7,732 nucleotides of DNA from Gemmatimonas phototrophica (lineage in GTDB: Bacteria > Gemmatimonadota > Gemmatimonadetes > Gemmatimonadales > Gemmatimonadaceae): NCBI GenBank assembly GCA_945870175.1, contig CAMBRJ010000124.1, forward strand, positions 1 through 7,732, given 5' to 3'. Made by a program: the position numbers and the translations under genes. The notes beneath the pieces are model-generated. The model saw only the letters and a list, made by a program, of their open reading frames with translations. It was not told the DNA's origin and made no database searches. Positions 1 to 6,880 of this stretch are shown piece after piece; positions within the stretch are counted from its first letter, which is position 1; each line of letters begins with the position of its first letter.

Positions 1-7
1 ATACACG

Positions 8-38
8 ACGGGCCGCCGATTGGAGATCGGCGACCCGT
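8..38 (-). terminator. Probable intrinsic terminator of the four-gene operon
   Basis: A 13-bp inverted repeat (arms 8-20 and 26-38) encloses a 5-nt loop. In the minus-strand RNA every position pairs, one of them as a G-U wobble. In plus-strand RNA the same position would be an A-C mismatch, so the hairpin suits minus-strand transcription. It starts about 35 nt after the stop of the DUF4397-like gene. The tail after the stem (CGTGTAT) is only weakly U-rich and then the window ends, so termination efficiency cannot be judged. Confidence 0.65.
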
Positions 39-73
39 GATGCGTACGTGTGGCGTCCGTGTCCGGCGCGGGG

Positions 74-952
74 TCAGAAGCCCCGAGGCGGACGCTTATC
101 CCACACGAAGGCACCCGCCGGCACCGCGAAGGCGGCGGTCTGCGGCGTACGGGCACCCGCGGTGGATCGCGGGAACACGATCAGCGTGACCGCCGAACCG
201 GCGACGCGCGTGCCGGGGAGCGGCTCGATATCGAGCTTGCCACCCGTCCCGGCACTGGACGACGCGCGGGCGCCAAGCAGCGCGATCATGTCGGCGAACA
301 GCGGCGTGCCGCCACCAGCGGGCTGCACGTTGTACGAGATCGATCCGGTATCGGCGGTCACGAACGACGAGGCCGAAAGCCCAGCGACGTTGGACCACGT
401 GGCGCCGGCAGGTACCGCCGCGCCCGTGACGAAGCTGCGCACGTCGATCGCGGTCTGCGTGGCGTTGATCACGCGGACCGCGACTTTCCCGGCCGGCGGT
501 TCAGCGACGGTTTCATTGATGACCGACAGCTTCATCTGACCGGCGCGGGCGGCGCCCCACAGGATGACGGTGTAGTTCTTCCCCGCCTCGAGGGTGAGGG
601 TGGAATCCTTGAGCTTCGTTGAGGCGATCGCCTGCAGCGTGTCGTCGAGGAACACGGCAAAGCGTCGCGAACCGGCCTGCGCCGCGCGGAACTGCGCGGA
701 GGTGGCGGCGGTGACACCCGATGTGGTGGTGGGCGAATTCCGGAACTGCACGCGGAACGCCGTGCTGTTCTCGACGATGTCGAGGAAGCGGAAGTCGAGG
801 CCGAACGAGCCGGTGCTGTCCGGCAACGCGTTGATGAACCGGACACCGGCCGTGGGAATGGCCGGGGTCACGATGACTGATTCAGGCTTGCACGCGCTCA
901 TGCCGGCGAGTGCCGCCAGACCGAGCATCGAAAGCCGAGTAATACGCTGCAT
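74..952 (-). CDS. DUF4397-like two-repeat lipoprotein
   Basis: This 292-residue protein is probably anchored in the envelope; its function is not known. The N-terminus is a lipoprotein signal: basic MQRITR, a hydrophobic stretch, then lipobox MSAC with lipidated Cys21. Two similar beta-rich units follow. Unit 1 begins AGVRFINALPDSTG (35-48) and ends near YTVILWGAARAGQMKLSV (127-144). Unit 2 begins GKVAVRVINATQTAIDV (155-171) and ends near AVTLIVFPRSTAG (254-266). The openings 'VRFINA' and 'VRVINA', each followed by a short acidic beta strand, match the DUF4397 pattern ('VRVVNASPDA...VDV'). The only cysteine is the lipidation site. The ATG at 952 has GGAG (959-962) six bases upstream. The gene is last in the operon, 32 bp after the small lipoprotein gene. 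Known: DUF4397 proteins are secreted or lipidated, with Ig-like or beta-propeller-like folds suggested. Inferred: an adhesion or ligand-binding accessory of the SusCD pair. A cell-wall or matrix role unrelated to import is also possible. Confidence 0.85.
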   Translation of the reverse strand: MQRITRLSMLGLAALAGMSACKPESVIVTPAIPTAGVRFINALPDSTGSFGLDFRFLDIVENSTAFRVQFRNSPTTTSGVTAATSAQFRAAQAGSRRFAVFLDDTLQAIASTKLKDSTLTLEAGKNYTVILWGAARAGQMKLSVINETVAEPPAGKVAVRVINATQTAIDVRSFVTGAAVPAGATWSNVAGLSASSFVTADTGSISYNVQPAGGGTPLFADMIALLGARASSSAGTGGKLDIEPLPGTRVAGSAVTLIVFPRSTAGARTPQTAAFAVPAGAFVWDKRPPRGF

Positions 953-958
953 GAAACA

Positions 959-962
959 CTCC
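959..962 (-). promoter_or_regulatory. Ribosome binding site of the DUF4397-like gene
   Basis: GGAG (minus strand, within CACGGAG) lies six bases before the ATG at 952. The gene therefore has its own clear Shine-Dalgarno site and does not depend on translational coupling with the gene before it, unlike that gene itself. Confidence 0.6.
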
Positions 963-984
963 GTGGAGGTGGAGACGAGCCCTG

Positions 985-1470
985 CTACCGTTGGAATCGC
1001 GGATATCTGACGGCAACAGCGGTATCAGAGGGCACTTTGCCATCGTCACCAAAAAGAGAGCCTTTAATCGACTGGGTGAACACGATCGCGACCACGCCCA
1101 GCACAGCAGCGGTGACCACGGCAGTGCGCGCACGCGAGAAGCGACGTTCAGCGACGGAATTCACGTATTCCGACTTGATACTGACGCGCTCCCCCGACCA
1201 CACCTGCGTGCCATCACGCAACAAGCCGAGCTGCGTGACGGCCACCGTATACCCTGTACTGTCCTTCTGTACGAGTCGCCCCTGCACCTTCGCCACTTCG
1301 GGACCCATCATCGGCCGGAGCGCCGCGCGCCCCGCGTCGTTGATGACCAGCTCGACCGTGATCCCGAGCGGGAACGGCTGCTCGCTAACAGGCTGCATGG
1401 TGTAGCAGCCCGTCGAGACGAGCAGGGTGACCGCGACGACGATCCGTCGCGAGGTGCTGCGCGCACTCAC
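985..1470 (-). CDS. Small lipoprotein with C-terminal hydrophobic segment, coupled to SusD
   Basis: I do not recognise a named family. The product has 161 residues. Basic residues (SARSTSRR), a hydrophobic run (IVVAVTLLVS) and STGC with Cys22 make a relaxed but credible lipoprotein signal. Residues 36-108 look like a small beta domain (GITVELVINDAGRAAL, VQGRLVQKDSTGYTVAV, WSGERVSI). A basic patch, ERRFSRAR (108-115), is followed by a hydrophobic segment at about 117-133 (AVVTAAVLGVVAIVFTQ) and a polar tail. The start is GTG: the codon at 1470 shares GTGA with the SusD stop (4-bp overlap), and another GTG at 1473 would add one residue. No good Shine-Dalgarno site is visible, which suggests translation coupled to SusD. 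Similar-looking uncharacterised lipoproteins beside SusCD pairs are, from memory, frequent in Gemmatimonadota; this is unverified. Role unknown: possibly assembly, anchoring or transmembrane signalling for the transporter. Confidence 0.75.
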   Translation of the reverse strand: MSARSTSRRIVVAVTLLVSTGCYTMQPVSEQPFPLGITVELVINDAGRAALRPMMGPEVAKVQGRLVQKDSTGYTVAVTQLGLLRDGTQVWSGERVSIKSEYVNSVAERRFSRARTAVVTAAVLGVVAIVFTQSIKGSLFGDDGKVPSDTAVAVRYPRFQR

Positions 1471-3161
1471 CACCCGTAAACGCTAACCGGCGCTGCCGAC
1501 CCGGCCGCGTTACCCGCACCGGGGCCCGCTCCGTAAATGGCCGACACGGCCGCGCCACGCGCCTGAAGATCCTGATACGGAACCGCCCAGAACAGCGGCG
1601 TATCTTTGGGCAGCTCGCCCCAGCCACGGCCGTCGAGGAACCAGGGGGAATACGCGGTGTAGGCGGTCTCGATGCGCTTCTCGTACTTGAGCGCATCCCA
1701 GAGCGTCCCGCACGCCACCACGTTGAACGGCGCGACCGGCACCTTGGGCACGCAGTCGCCGCCGCCCGGCACGCGGGCCGTGGCATTGAAGTCGGTGATG
1801 GCCGGGAGTCCGTTGCGCACGCGCGTGACATTGACCAGCGCGGCCGCACCGGCAAAATCACCGGCCCGGTACAGCCCCTCGGCCTGCAGCAGGTCGAGTT
1901 CGGGCTTGACCATGTGCGGCGTGGGACCGTTGCGGGCACCGCTGCCGTCGCCGCTCAGATTCCATGGATAGAAACGGACGTGGTCGTAGTTGGACCAGCC
2001 GAAACCAGCGCCCGAGAGCACGTCGTTGCCGCCGGGACGGTTCACGAAGTAGCGCTTGCAGGTGGTGTTGGCCGCCGTGCAGCTGGGCAGGGAGAAATCG
2101 GCCTGCTGCGCCGCACGAGTGGCGCCCTGCGGAAAGCGCAGGTCGGGCGTGACCATCAAGAAGCCCACGTTGCCCGCGCCACGGTCAGACACCGGCTGCG
2201 CAATCCACGCCGCATACGAGCCAGACACGTCGGCCATGCCGATGAAGAACGGCGGCATCTGGTGCCACGTGGTGAACGTCTGATACTGGCTACGCCACGA
2301 GTTGGTCGGACCCGTGGTCACGTTGGTCGTGACCAGGTGGTCCGTGGTGAATCCGTTGCGCGCATCATCGACGACTTTCGTCCAGTCGACCGCCGCCCGC
2401 TCGGCCGGCGTGCGCGCCATGTTGGCCCGCAACCGCGCCCGATACGAACGCACCAGCTGCACAAAGCTCGCCTTCGACCACGACGTCGGCGACGGGATCC
2501 ACGTGGTGGGGAGCGGGAAACCCTGCCCACCCGTGGCCGCCGCGTTGGTCAGATCGATGGCGAGCTGGAACGCCAGGTAGGCGGAGTCGGCCGCCGCCTT
2601 ATAGCCCACCAGCACGCCCGCCTCTTCCGAGCTCTGGCCCACACTCACCACCGACACCGAGTCGTGCATGAGGGCCGTGTAGCCGATCGAAATGCCTCGC
2701 AGGAACTGCGCAAACGCCTTGTCGCGGTTGGTGCGCTCAGCGCTGCCGAGATTCAGCCCCTTGTCTACGGCCGTCAGAAAGGTGCTGGCCACCCGGTTCA
2801 CTTCACCCATGTACGAGAACAGGCGGTACTGCTCACCGGCGCAGACATTGCCCGGCGCGTTGCTGTTGGCCGCACCAGTGAAGGGGGTGCGCGCGTTCTG
2901 GCAGCTATTGGCCAGGCTGGAATAGTTCATGAGCGACTGGATGTTCGCCATGCCCTGCAGGTCGGTCGTGCTGCCGTACACGCCGCTGCTCCAGCGCTTG
3001 TAGTACGTGCCCAACAACGCCTCGGCGTCGTTGGGGGTACCCAGCACGCGCGACGACTCGCCGGAGTTGGGATTGACCACCCCGAGATCGGTGTCGTTAC
3101 AGGCGATGGCTCCAATCAGGGCCGCCGCTACGGCGGCCCATCGGACGGATGTTTTTATCAT
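1467..3161 (-). CDS. SusD/RagB-family nutrient-binding outer membrane lipoprotein
   Basis: This is the surface-exposed binding partner of SusC; it sits as a lid on the barrel and captures the substrate. The product has 564 residues, a normal length for the family. Positions use the ATG at 3161: MIKTSVR, a hydrophobic core and GAIAC give lipidated Cys21. The helical N-terminal half includes NDAEALLGTYYKRW (44-57). The conserved C-terminal SusD elements are KPELDLLQAEGLYRAGDFAG (419-438), then VNVTRVRNGLPAI, then LWDALKYEKRIETAY (487-501) with a W...GRGWGEL segment, and finally FWAVPYQDL. The last 30 or so residues are rich in Gly, Ala and Ser. Six further cysteines form three close pairs (87/107, 361/368, 470/484). 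An alternative ATG at 3170 adds three residues, but AGGA (3172-3175) is only one base from it and ten bases from the ATG at 3161, so 3161 is preferred. It follows SusC by 12 bp. The substrate cannot be deduced; no sugar-degrading enzyme is nearby. Confidence 0.92.
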   Translation of the reverse strand: MIKTSVRWAAVAAALIGAIACNDTDLGVVNPNSGESSRVLGTPNDAEALLGTYYKRWSSGVYGSTTDLQGMANIQSLMNYSSLANSCQNARTPFTGAANSNAPGNVCAGEQYRLFSYMGEVNRVASTFLTAVDKGLNLGSAERTNRDKAFAQFLRGISIGYTALMHDSVSVVSVGQSSEEAGVLVGYKAAADSAYLAFQLAIDLTNAAATGGQGFPLPTTWIPSPTSWSKASFVQLVRSYRARLRANMARTPAERAAVDWTKVVDDARNGFTTDHLVTTNVTTGPTNSWRSQYQTFTTWHQMPPFFIGMADVSGSYAAWIAQPVSDRGAGNVGFLMVTPDLRFPQGATRAAQQADFSLPSCTAANTTCKRYFVNRPGGNDVLSGAGFGWSNYDHVRFYPWNLSGDGSGARNGPTPHMVKPELDLLQAEGLYRAGDFAGAAALVNVTRVRNGLPAITDFNATARVPGGGDCVPKVPVAPFNVVACGTLWDALKYEKRIETAYTAYSPWFLDGRGWGELPKDTPLFWAVPYQDLQARGAAVSAIYGAGPGAGNAAGSAAPVSVYGW

Positions 3162-3173
3162 GTCGGCCATTTC

Positions 3174-6100
3174 CTAGAAGCGCGTGGAAAGGGAGATCGT
3201 GTACGTGCGGAGGGTCGGGAAGTCGAAGGCATCGACTTGATTAATGAGACCCGAACCAGCCTGACCGCCCGACACACCAACTTCAGGATCGTAGCCGCTG
3301 TACTTGGTGAAGGTGAACATGTTGCGGCCGATGGCCGACAACGTCCAGTCACCCATGCCGGCCACCTTGCCGATCTGGTACGTGAGGCTCACCTCGCGGA
3401 ACTTGGCGTACGAGCCGTCTTCCGTGTTGTAGTTGTTCGGGCCGAGCAGGTCGTAGAACCCGCCCGAGCCGGCGCCTTCTGAGCCGCCCACGCGCCACCC
3501 GTAGCCGAGCGGCTTCGCGGTTTCGACCGAGGCGTTGCCCTGATCGAAATAGCCCGAGGAGAGGTCGAGCAATCCCCAGCCTTCGCCCTGATTTTGGATG
3601 TTGTGGCCGATGGTGGCATCAAGCAGCGCGTACAACGACAGCTTCTTGTACGTGACCGTGTTGTTGAGCGCGAAGCGGAACTTCGGCAGCGTATTGCCGA
3701 TGATGTGGTTGATGCCGACGCCTTCGCCCTTCTCACCCTTCAACGGGCGGTCGACGATGGGGTGGCCGAACTGCAGCGGAAAGTTCCACGGCGACTGCGC
3801 CGCGGGGAGCTTGGTCTGCCAGAGGTTCTTGGTGATGCCGTCGCGATAGCTGTTGCCTTCACCCGCCCACACCACCCAGCCCTGATCGTTCACCTGATAC
3901 GCCTTGCCGCCACCACACTGCGCCTGCAGCGACGACGGCAGATCCGAGCATGTCTTGTAGAACTTGCGCCCCCAGATGTTGCCGAAGCGGTTCACGGGCA
4001 CGCCGTCCACCTTGTCCTTGCGCGCCGTGATCAGGAAGATCGATCCCGTGCCCTGGCCGGTGCCGGCGGACGTGAAGTACTCGGGCATGAAGAGGTCGGT
4101 GATGTACGACCGGTTGCGGTCCCACGTCGCGCGGGTGTTCCACTGAAAATCTTTCTTCGTGATCACCGGCAGGTTCAGCGCCACTTCCCACGTCTTGTTC
4201 TGTAGCGAGCCGGCGTTCTGCCACTTGCTGGCGAAGCCGAGCGAGGACGGCGTCGGGACGTTGAGAATCTGGTTGCGCGTGAGCGACTGCGCATACGTGA
4301 CTTCAACACCGAGGCGCCCGAAGAGCGTCAGGTCGGTTCCGAACTCGTTTTCGGTGGTGGTTTCGGGCTTGAGTTGCGAGTTGCCCGCCTGGCCCAGCGA
4401 GCAGCCGCTGGCGGAACAGTTGTAGGTCTCGTACTGCGCCGAGAAATTCGGCGTGTTGCCGGCCGAGCCACGCGAGGCGCGAACACGGAAGTCGGACACC
4501 GCGGGCAGACTGAAGAAGCTCTCTTCCGACACGCGCCACACCGCCGACAAACGACCGAACGGTGCCCAGCGGTTGCCTTCGCCGAAGAGCGAGCTGCCAT
4601 CGTAGCGGTATGTCCCGTCGAGGATGTACTTGCCCTTGTAGTCCACGTTCGCGCCGGCGATCCCGCCCATGTTCTTCACCAGCGAGCTGCTGGAGCCAGT
4701 GGAGAAGTTGGTGGTGGTGTTCGACAGCGTGTAGATGTCCTTCACGACGTACACCTGACCGGCGCTGCTGTTGGAGCGCGAGAAGTCCCGGTCGATGAGG
4801 CCGCGGAAGTTGACCTTGGCGTTCAGGTCGGAAGTGATCTGCTTGCGGAACGTCGCGGAAATCTGCGCGTTCATGGATTCGCGATTGGAATTGCCGACCG
4901 ATTGGTTGCCGTTGTTGGTCGCCGCCGACACGCCGTCGGTGCGGAACCCCTTCACCGCGTAGTTGTCGCTCAGACTGTTGCGGAAGTCGTAGCTGTACAA
5001 CGCTTCAAACGACGCCCAATCCGAGGGGGTGTACGTGGTGGTCATGCTGGCCAGGTAGCGCGTGCCACTGCTGCGACCCGTCTGGTTTTCCGTGGCGTAC
5101 AGGAACGTGCCCGCGCCGTTGCCGGTGGGGCGGAAGCCCGTGCCACCACCCTTGATGATGCCGCGGCCCAGCGAGTCACGCACGAGATAGTCGGTGCCCG
5201 GGGGCGCGCCACGCAGGAGGCCGCCGAAGAAGCTGCCGCGCGAGTCGGTGCTCGACTTGTCGAACAGCGTGCTGACCGAGACGGTCAGGTTGGGGCGGAT
5301 GTCGTAATCGAGATTCACGCGCGCCCGGCGCTGCTGCTGACCCTCGAGATTCCGGATGGCGCCGCGATCGCTGGTGAAGGCGCCGCTCACGAAGTAGCGC
5401 ACCCCACCGGCACGGCCGCTCGCGTCGAGCGAGTTCAGCGTGACCGGGTTCTGCTGGGACATCTGCGCGAAGGCGTTGTAGCGCTGTCCCGGCCACACGT
5501 TGGCCTGGAACACGTTGAGCAGTTCGCCGCCCGAGCCGGGGGAATTGAACTGCGCGGACTGCTGCGTGCGGATGGTGTCCGCGTTCACGCTGTTGATGCG
5601 CAGGATCTCTTCCATCCAGTTGAACGTGCGGGAGCAGGGCGCCACGTTGCCCGCGCCGGCCACGCAGAAGCGGGTGCCGGTTTCGTCGAGCTGCAACGGA
5701 TGGAATTCAGGCGCGCCGTACTGCGAGCTGTTCAGGTCGGAGATGCCGTATTCCGAACGGAAATTGAACTTGACCTCGTCGCGCGACGCGCCGCGCTTGG
5801 TCTTGATGACGATCACGCCGTTCGCCGCCGACGAGCCGTACAGCGCGGCACCGGCCGCGCCCTTCACGACTTCCACCGACTCGATGTCGAGACCGCCGAT
5901 TTCATTCAGGCTCTGGTTGCGCAGGATCGTGCCATCGACGATCAGGAGCGGGCCGGTGGACCGGCCGCTGGCGTTGATCGACGTGGGTCCGCGCAGCAGG
6001 ATCGCCGGCGTGCTGCCCGGCTGGCCGCTGGTGCTCGCGATACGCATACCCGCCACCTTGCCCTGCAGCGCCGTGACCGGATTGAGCGCGGGCACCGGCA

Positions 6101-6545
6101 GGTCCGCGGCGGTCACGCGACCGATCGCGAACGGCACCTTCGAGCGCTCCGTGCCCTCGATCGAGCCCGTGACCACGATTTCGCTGAGGCGATTGATGTC
6201 CTTTTTGAGCTCGAAGGTGTGCGACTGTGCCCCACCCGTGAGCTTTATCGCCACCATGCCCGGCTGGTAGCCGACCGCGCGCACCCGCAGGTTGACGGCC
6301 TGCCCAAGGGCACGGGCCGCGGGTATGCTGATCGAGTAGGAGCCCTGCGCGTTGGTGGGGACGGAGAGCGTCAACTCGCTGATATAGACGTTGGCGAACT
6401 CGATCGGCTGCCCGGCGTCACCGACCACCTTACCGGTGATGATGGCGTTCTGGGACTGCGCTCGGGCCGCAGACGCCGCGACCATGATGCCAAGAAGGGC
6501 ACCGGCCACTGCGCGCGCGGAGTGAAAGAGGGGCTTGGCGAACAT
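3174..6545 (-). CDS. SusC/RagA-family TonB-dependent outer membrane transporter
   Basis: This outer-membrane barrel imports large substrates using energy relayed by TonB-ExbB-ExbD, paired with the SusD lipoprotein encoded next. The product has 1123 residues, typical for SusC. Domain order: signal peptide 1-30 (cleavage after AARAQ or just before), a carboxypeptidase-regulatory-like beta sandwich at 34-113 (ITGKVVGDAGQPIEFANVYI), a TonB-box-like SEIVVTG (121-127), and the plug at about 135-252 with LLIVDGT and DIESVEVVKGAAGAALYGSS leading to ANGVIVIKTKRG. The 22-strand barrel carries hallmark segments: YDGSSLFGEGNRWAPFGRLS (648-667), LKPETTTENEFG, SYAKFREVSLTYQIG (1045-1059), GRNMFTFTKYSGYDPEV (1073-1089) and the terminal TLRTYTISLSTRF, ending in the usual Phe. 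Three close cysteine pairs are present (294/304, 710/715, 866/877). The ATG at 6545 has AGGGAG four bases upstream; a GTG at 6587 would add 14 residues before a complete signal peptide and is less likely. First gene of the operon. Regulation may involve the palindrome at 6626-6642. Confidence 0.96.
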   Translation of the reverse strand: MFAKPLFHSARAVAGALLGIMVAASAARAQSQNAIITGKVVGDAGQPIEFANVYISELTLSVPTNAQGSYSISIPAARALGQAVNLRVRAVGYQPGMVAIKLTGGAQSHTFELKKDINRLSEIVVTGSIEGTERSKVPFAIGRVTAADLPVPALNPVTALQGKVAGMRIASTSGQPGSTPAILLRGPTSINASGRSTGPLLIVDGTILRNQSLNEIGGLDIESVEVVKGAAGAALYGSSAANGVIVIKTKRGASRDEVKFNFRSEYGISDLNSSQYGAPEFHPLQLDETGTRFCVAGAGNVAPCSRTFNWMEEILRINSVNADTIRTQQSAQFNSPGSGGELLNVFQANVWPGQRYNAFAQMSQQNPVTLNSLDASGRAGGVRYFVSGAFTSDRGAIRNLEGQQQRRARVNLDYDIRPNLTVSVSTLFDKSSTDSRGSFFGGLLRGAPPGTDYLVRDSLGRGIIKGGGTGFRPTGNGAGTFLYATENQTGRSSGTRYLASMTTTYTPSDWASFEALYSYDFRNSLSDNYAVKGFRTDGVSAATNNGNQSVGNSNRESMNAQISATFRKQITSDLNAKVNFRGLIDRDFSRSNSSAGQVYVVKDIYTLSNTTTNFSTGSSSSLVKNMGGIAGANVDYKGKYILDGTYRYDGSSLFGEGNRWAPFGRLSAVWRVSEESFFSLPAVSDFRVRASRGSAGNTPNFSAQYETYNCSASGCSLGQAGNSQLKPETTTENEFGTDLTLFGRLGVEVTYAQSLTRNQILNVPTPSSLGFASKWQNAGSLQNKTWEVALNLPVITKKDFQWNTRATWDRNRSYITDLFMPEYFTSAGTGQGTGSIFLITARKDKVDGVPVNRFGNIWGRKFYKTCSDLPSSLQAQCGGGKAYQVNDQGWVVWAGEGNSYRDGITKNLWQTKLPAAQSPWNFPLQFGHPIVDRPLKGEKGEGVGINHIIGNTLPKFRFALNNTVTYKKLSLYALLDATIGHNIQNQGEGWGLLDLSSGYFDQGNASVETAKPLGYGWRVGGSEGAGSGGFYDLLGPNNYNTEDGSYAKFREVSLTYQIGKVAGMGDWTLSAIGRNMFTFTKYSGYDPEVGVSGGQAGSGLINQVDAFDFPTLRTYTISLSTRF

Positions 6546-6549
6546 CGCT

Positions 6550-6555
6550 CTCCCT
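6550..6555 (-). promoter_or_regulatory. Ribosome binding site that fixes the SusC start
   Basis: AGGGAG (minus strand) lies four bases before the ATG at 6545. This supports the ATG over the upstream in-frame GTG at 6587, which has no purine-rich site at the right distance. The ATG also places the basic N-region directly before the hydrophobic signal core. Confidence 0.6.
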
Positions 6556-6625
6556 GAGTGAAAAAGACGGGTAGTAACCGACGGCACATCGCTGCGGGGC
6601 CCGAACCCACCCCGCGTCCTGCTTA

Positions 6626-6642
6626 TGCATCAAACTGATGCA
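6626..6642. promoter_or_regulatory. Operator-like palindrome upstream of susC
   Basis: TGCATCA (6626-6632) and TGATGCA (6636-6642) are exact inverted copies around a 3-base AT-rich centre. The site lies about 80 bases before the SusC ATG, and just downstream of the promoter candidate, where a bound repressor could block transcription. It is AT-rich compared with its surroundings. The binding protein is unknown and no regulator gene is in the window. Confidence 0.4.
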
Positions 6643-6664
6643 CTTCATTGAACTTGAGTCTGCA

Positions 6665-6693
6665 ATGGTACCGGCAACGCGGGAGTTCCGCAA
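6665..6693 (-). promoter_or_regulatory. Weak sigma-70-like promoter candidate for the SusC operon
   Basis: On the minus strand, TTGCGG (6693-6688) and TACCAT (6670-6665) are separated by exactly 17 bases. They match the TTGACA/TATAAT consensus at 3 of 6 and 4 of 6 positions. The match is weak and promoter rules in this lineage are poorly known to me, so this is only the best-placed candidate. It would give a 5' leader of about 110 bases containing the palindrome. Confidence 0.25.
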
Positions 6694-6785
6694 GAAATAT
6701 GCTTGGTCCAGGCAGGGATGATCCCCCCTAGGGCGGGACCAGCCGCCTTTTGTGAGGACTATCCGTGGGCCCCGGCGATGGCAAA

Positions 6786-6824
6786 ACAGAGCGCCCGATC
6801 GAATAATCCGATCGGGCGCTCTGT
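6786..6824 (-). terminator. Strong intrinsic terminator after the outer-membrane barrel gene
   Basis: A perfect 16-bp inverted repeat (6786-6801 and 6809-6824) surrounds a 7-base loop. In the minus-strand RNA the stem is followed by UUUUG; it is also preceded by AAAAC, so the outer bases can extend the stem. It starts 56 bases after the barrel stop at 6881 and separates that gene from the SusC operon. A GTTTTG run follows the stem on the plus strand too, so it could act in both directions. Confidence 0.88.
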
Positions 6825-6880
6825 GTTTTGGGGTGCATAACGGACCTACGCGATTTTCCTATAACTGGATAATCAGAACC

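Larger units (their letters stand above)
6546..6880. other. Gene-free region between the barrel gene and the SusC operon
   Basis: This 335-base stretch has no credible gene. It holds the terminator of the upstream barrel gene (6786-6824), a promoter candidate (6665-6693), a perfect operator-like palindrome (6626-6642) and the SusC ribosome binding site. A short hairpin, GGCGG/CCGCC (6732-6736 and 6743-6747), and an 11-bp dyad (6715-6725) also lie here but are too small to interpret. The segment 6826-6880 shows nothing further. Confidence 0.6.

Noticed and set aside
1914..3482. Long plus-strand open frame (522 codons) opposite SusD
   Set aside because: It is antisense to a well-supported SusD gene; its translation is Arg/His/Val-rich with no domain or signal. 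This is a usual by-product of GC-rich coding DNA.
4374..6557. Very long plus-strand open frame (727 codons) opposite SusC
   Set aside because: It mirrors the SusC frame; the product is Arg/Val/Ala-rich and shows no recognisable motif, while SusC is unmistakable on the other strand.
6546..6587. GTG start at 6587 for SusC (14 extra residues)
   Set aside because: The ATG at 6545 has a good ribosome site and begins a complete signal peptide; the extension places extra polar residues before it.
6732..6752. Plus-strand terminator-like GGCGG/CCGCC hairpin followed by TTTTGT
   Set aside because: The stem has only 5 bp and no plus-strand gene lies upstream to be terminated.
6786..6824. Large inverted repeat considered as a mobile-element end or small RNA
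   Set aside because: Position just after a stop codon, perfect short stem, small loop and U-run fit an intrinsic terminator; no second copy or transposase is present.
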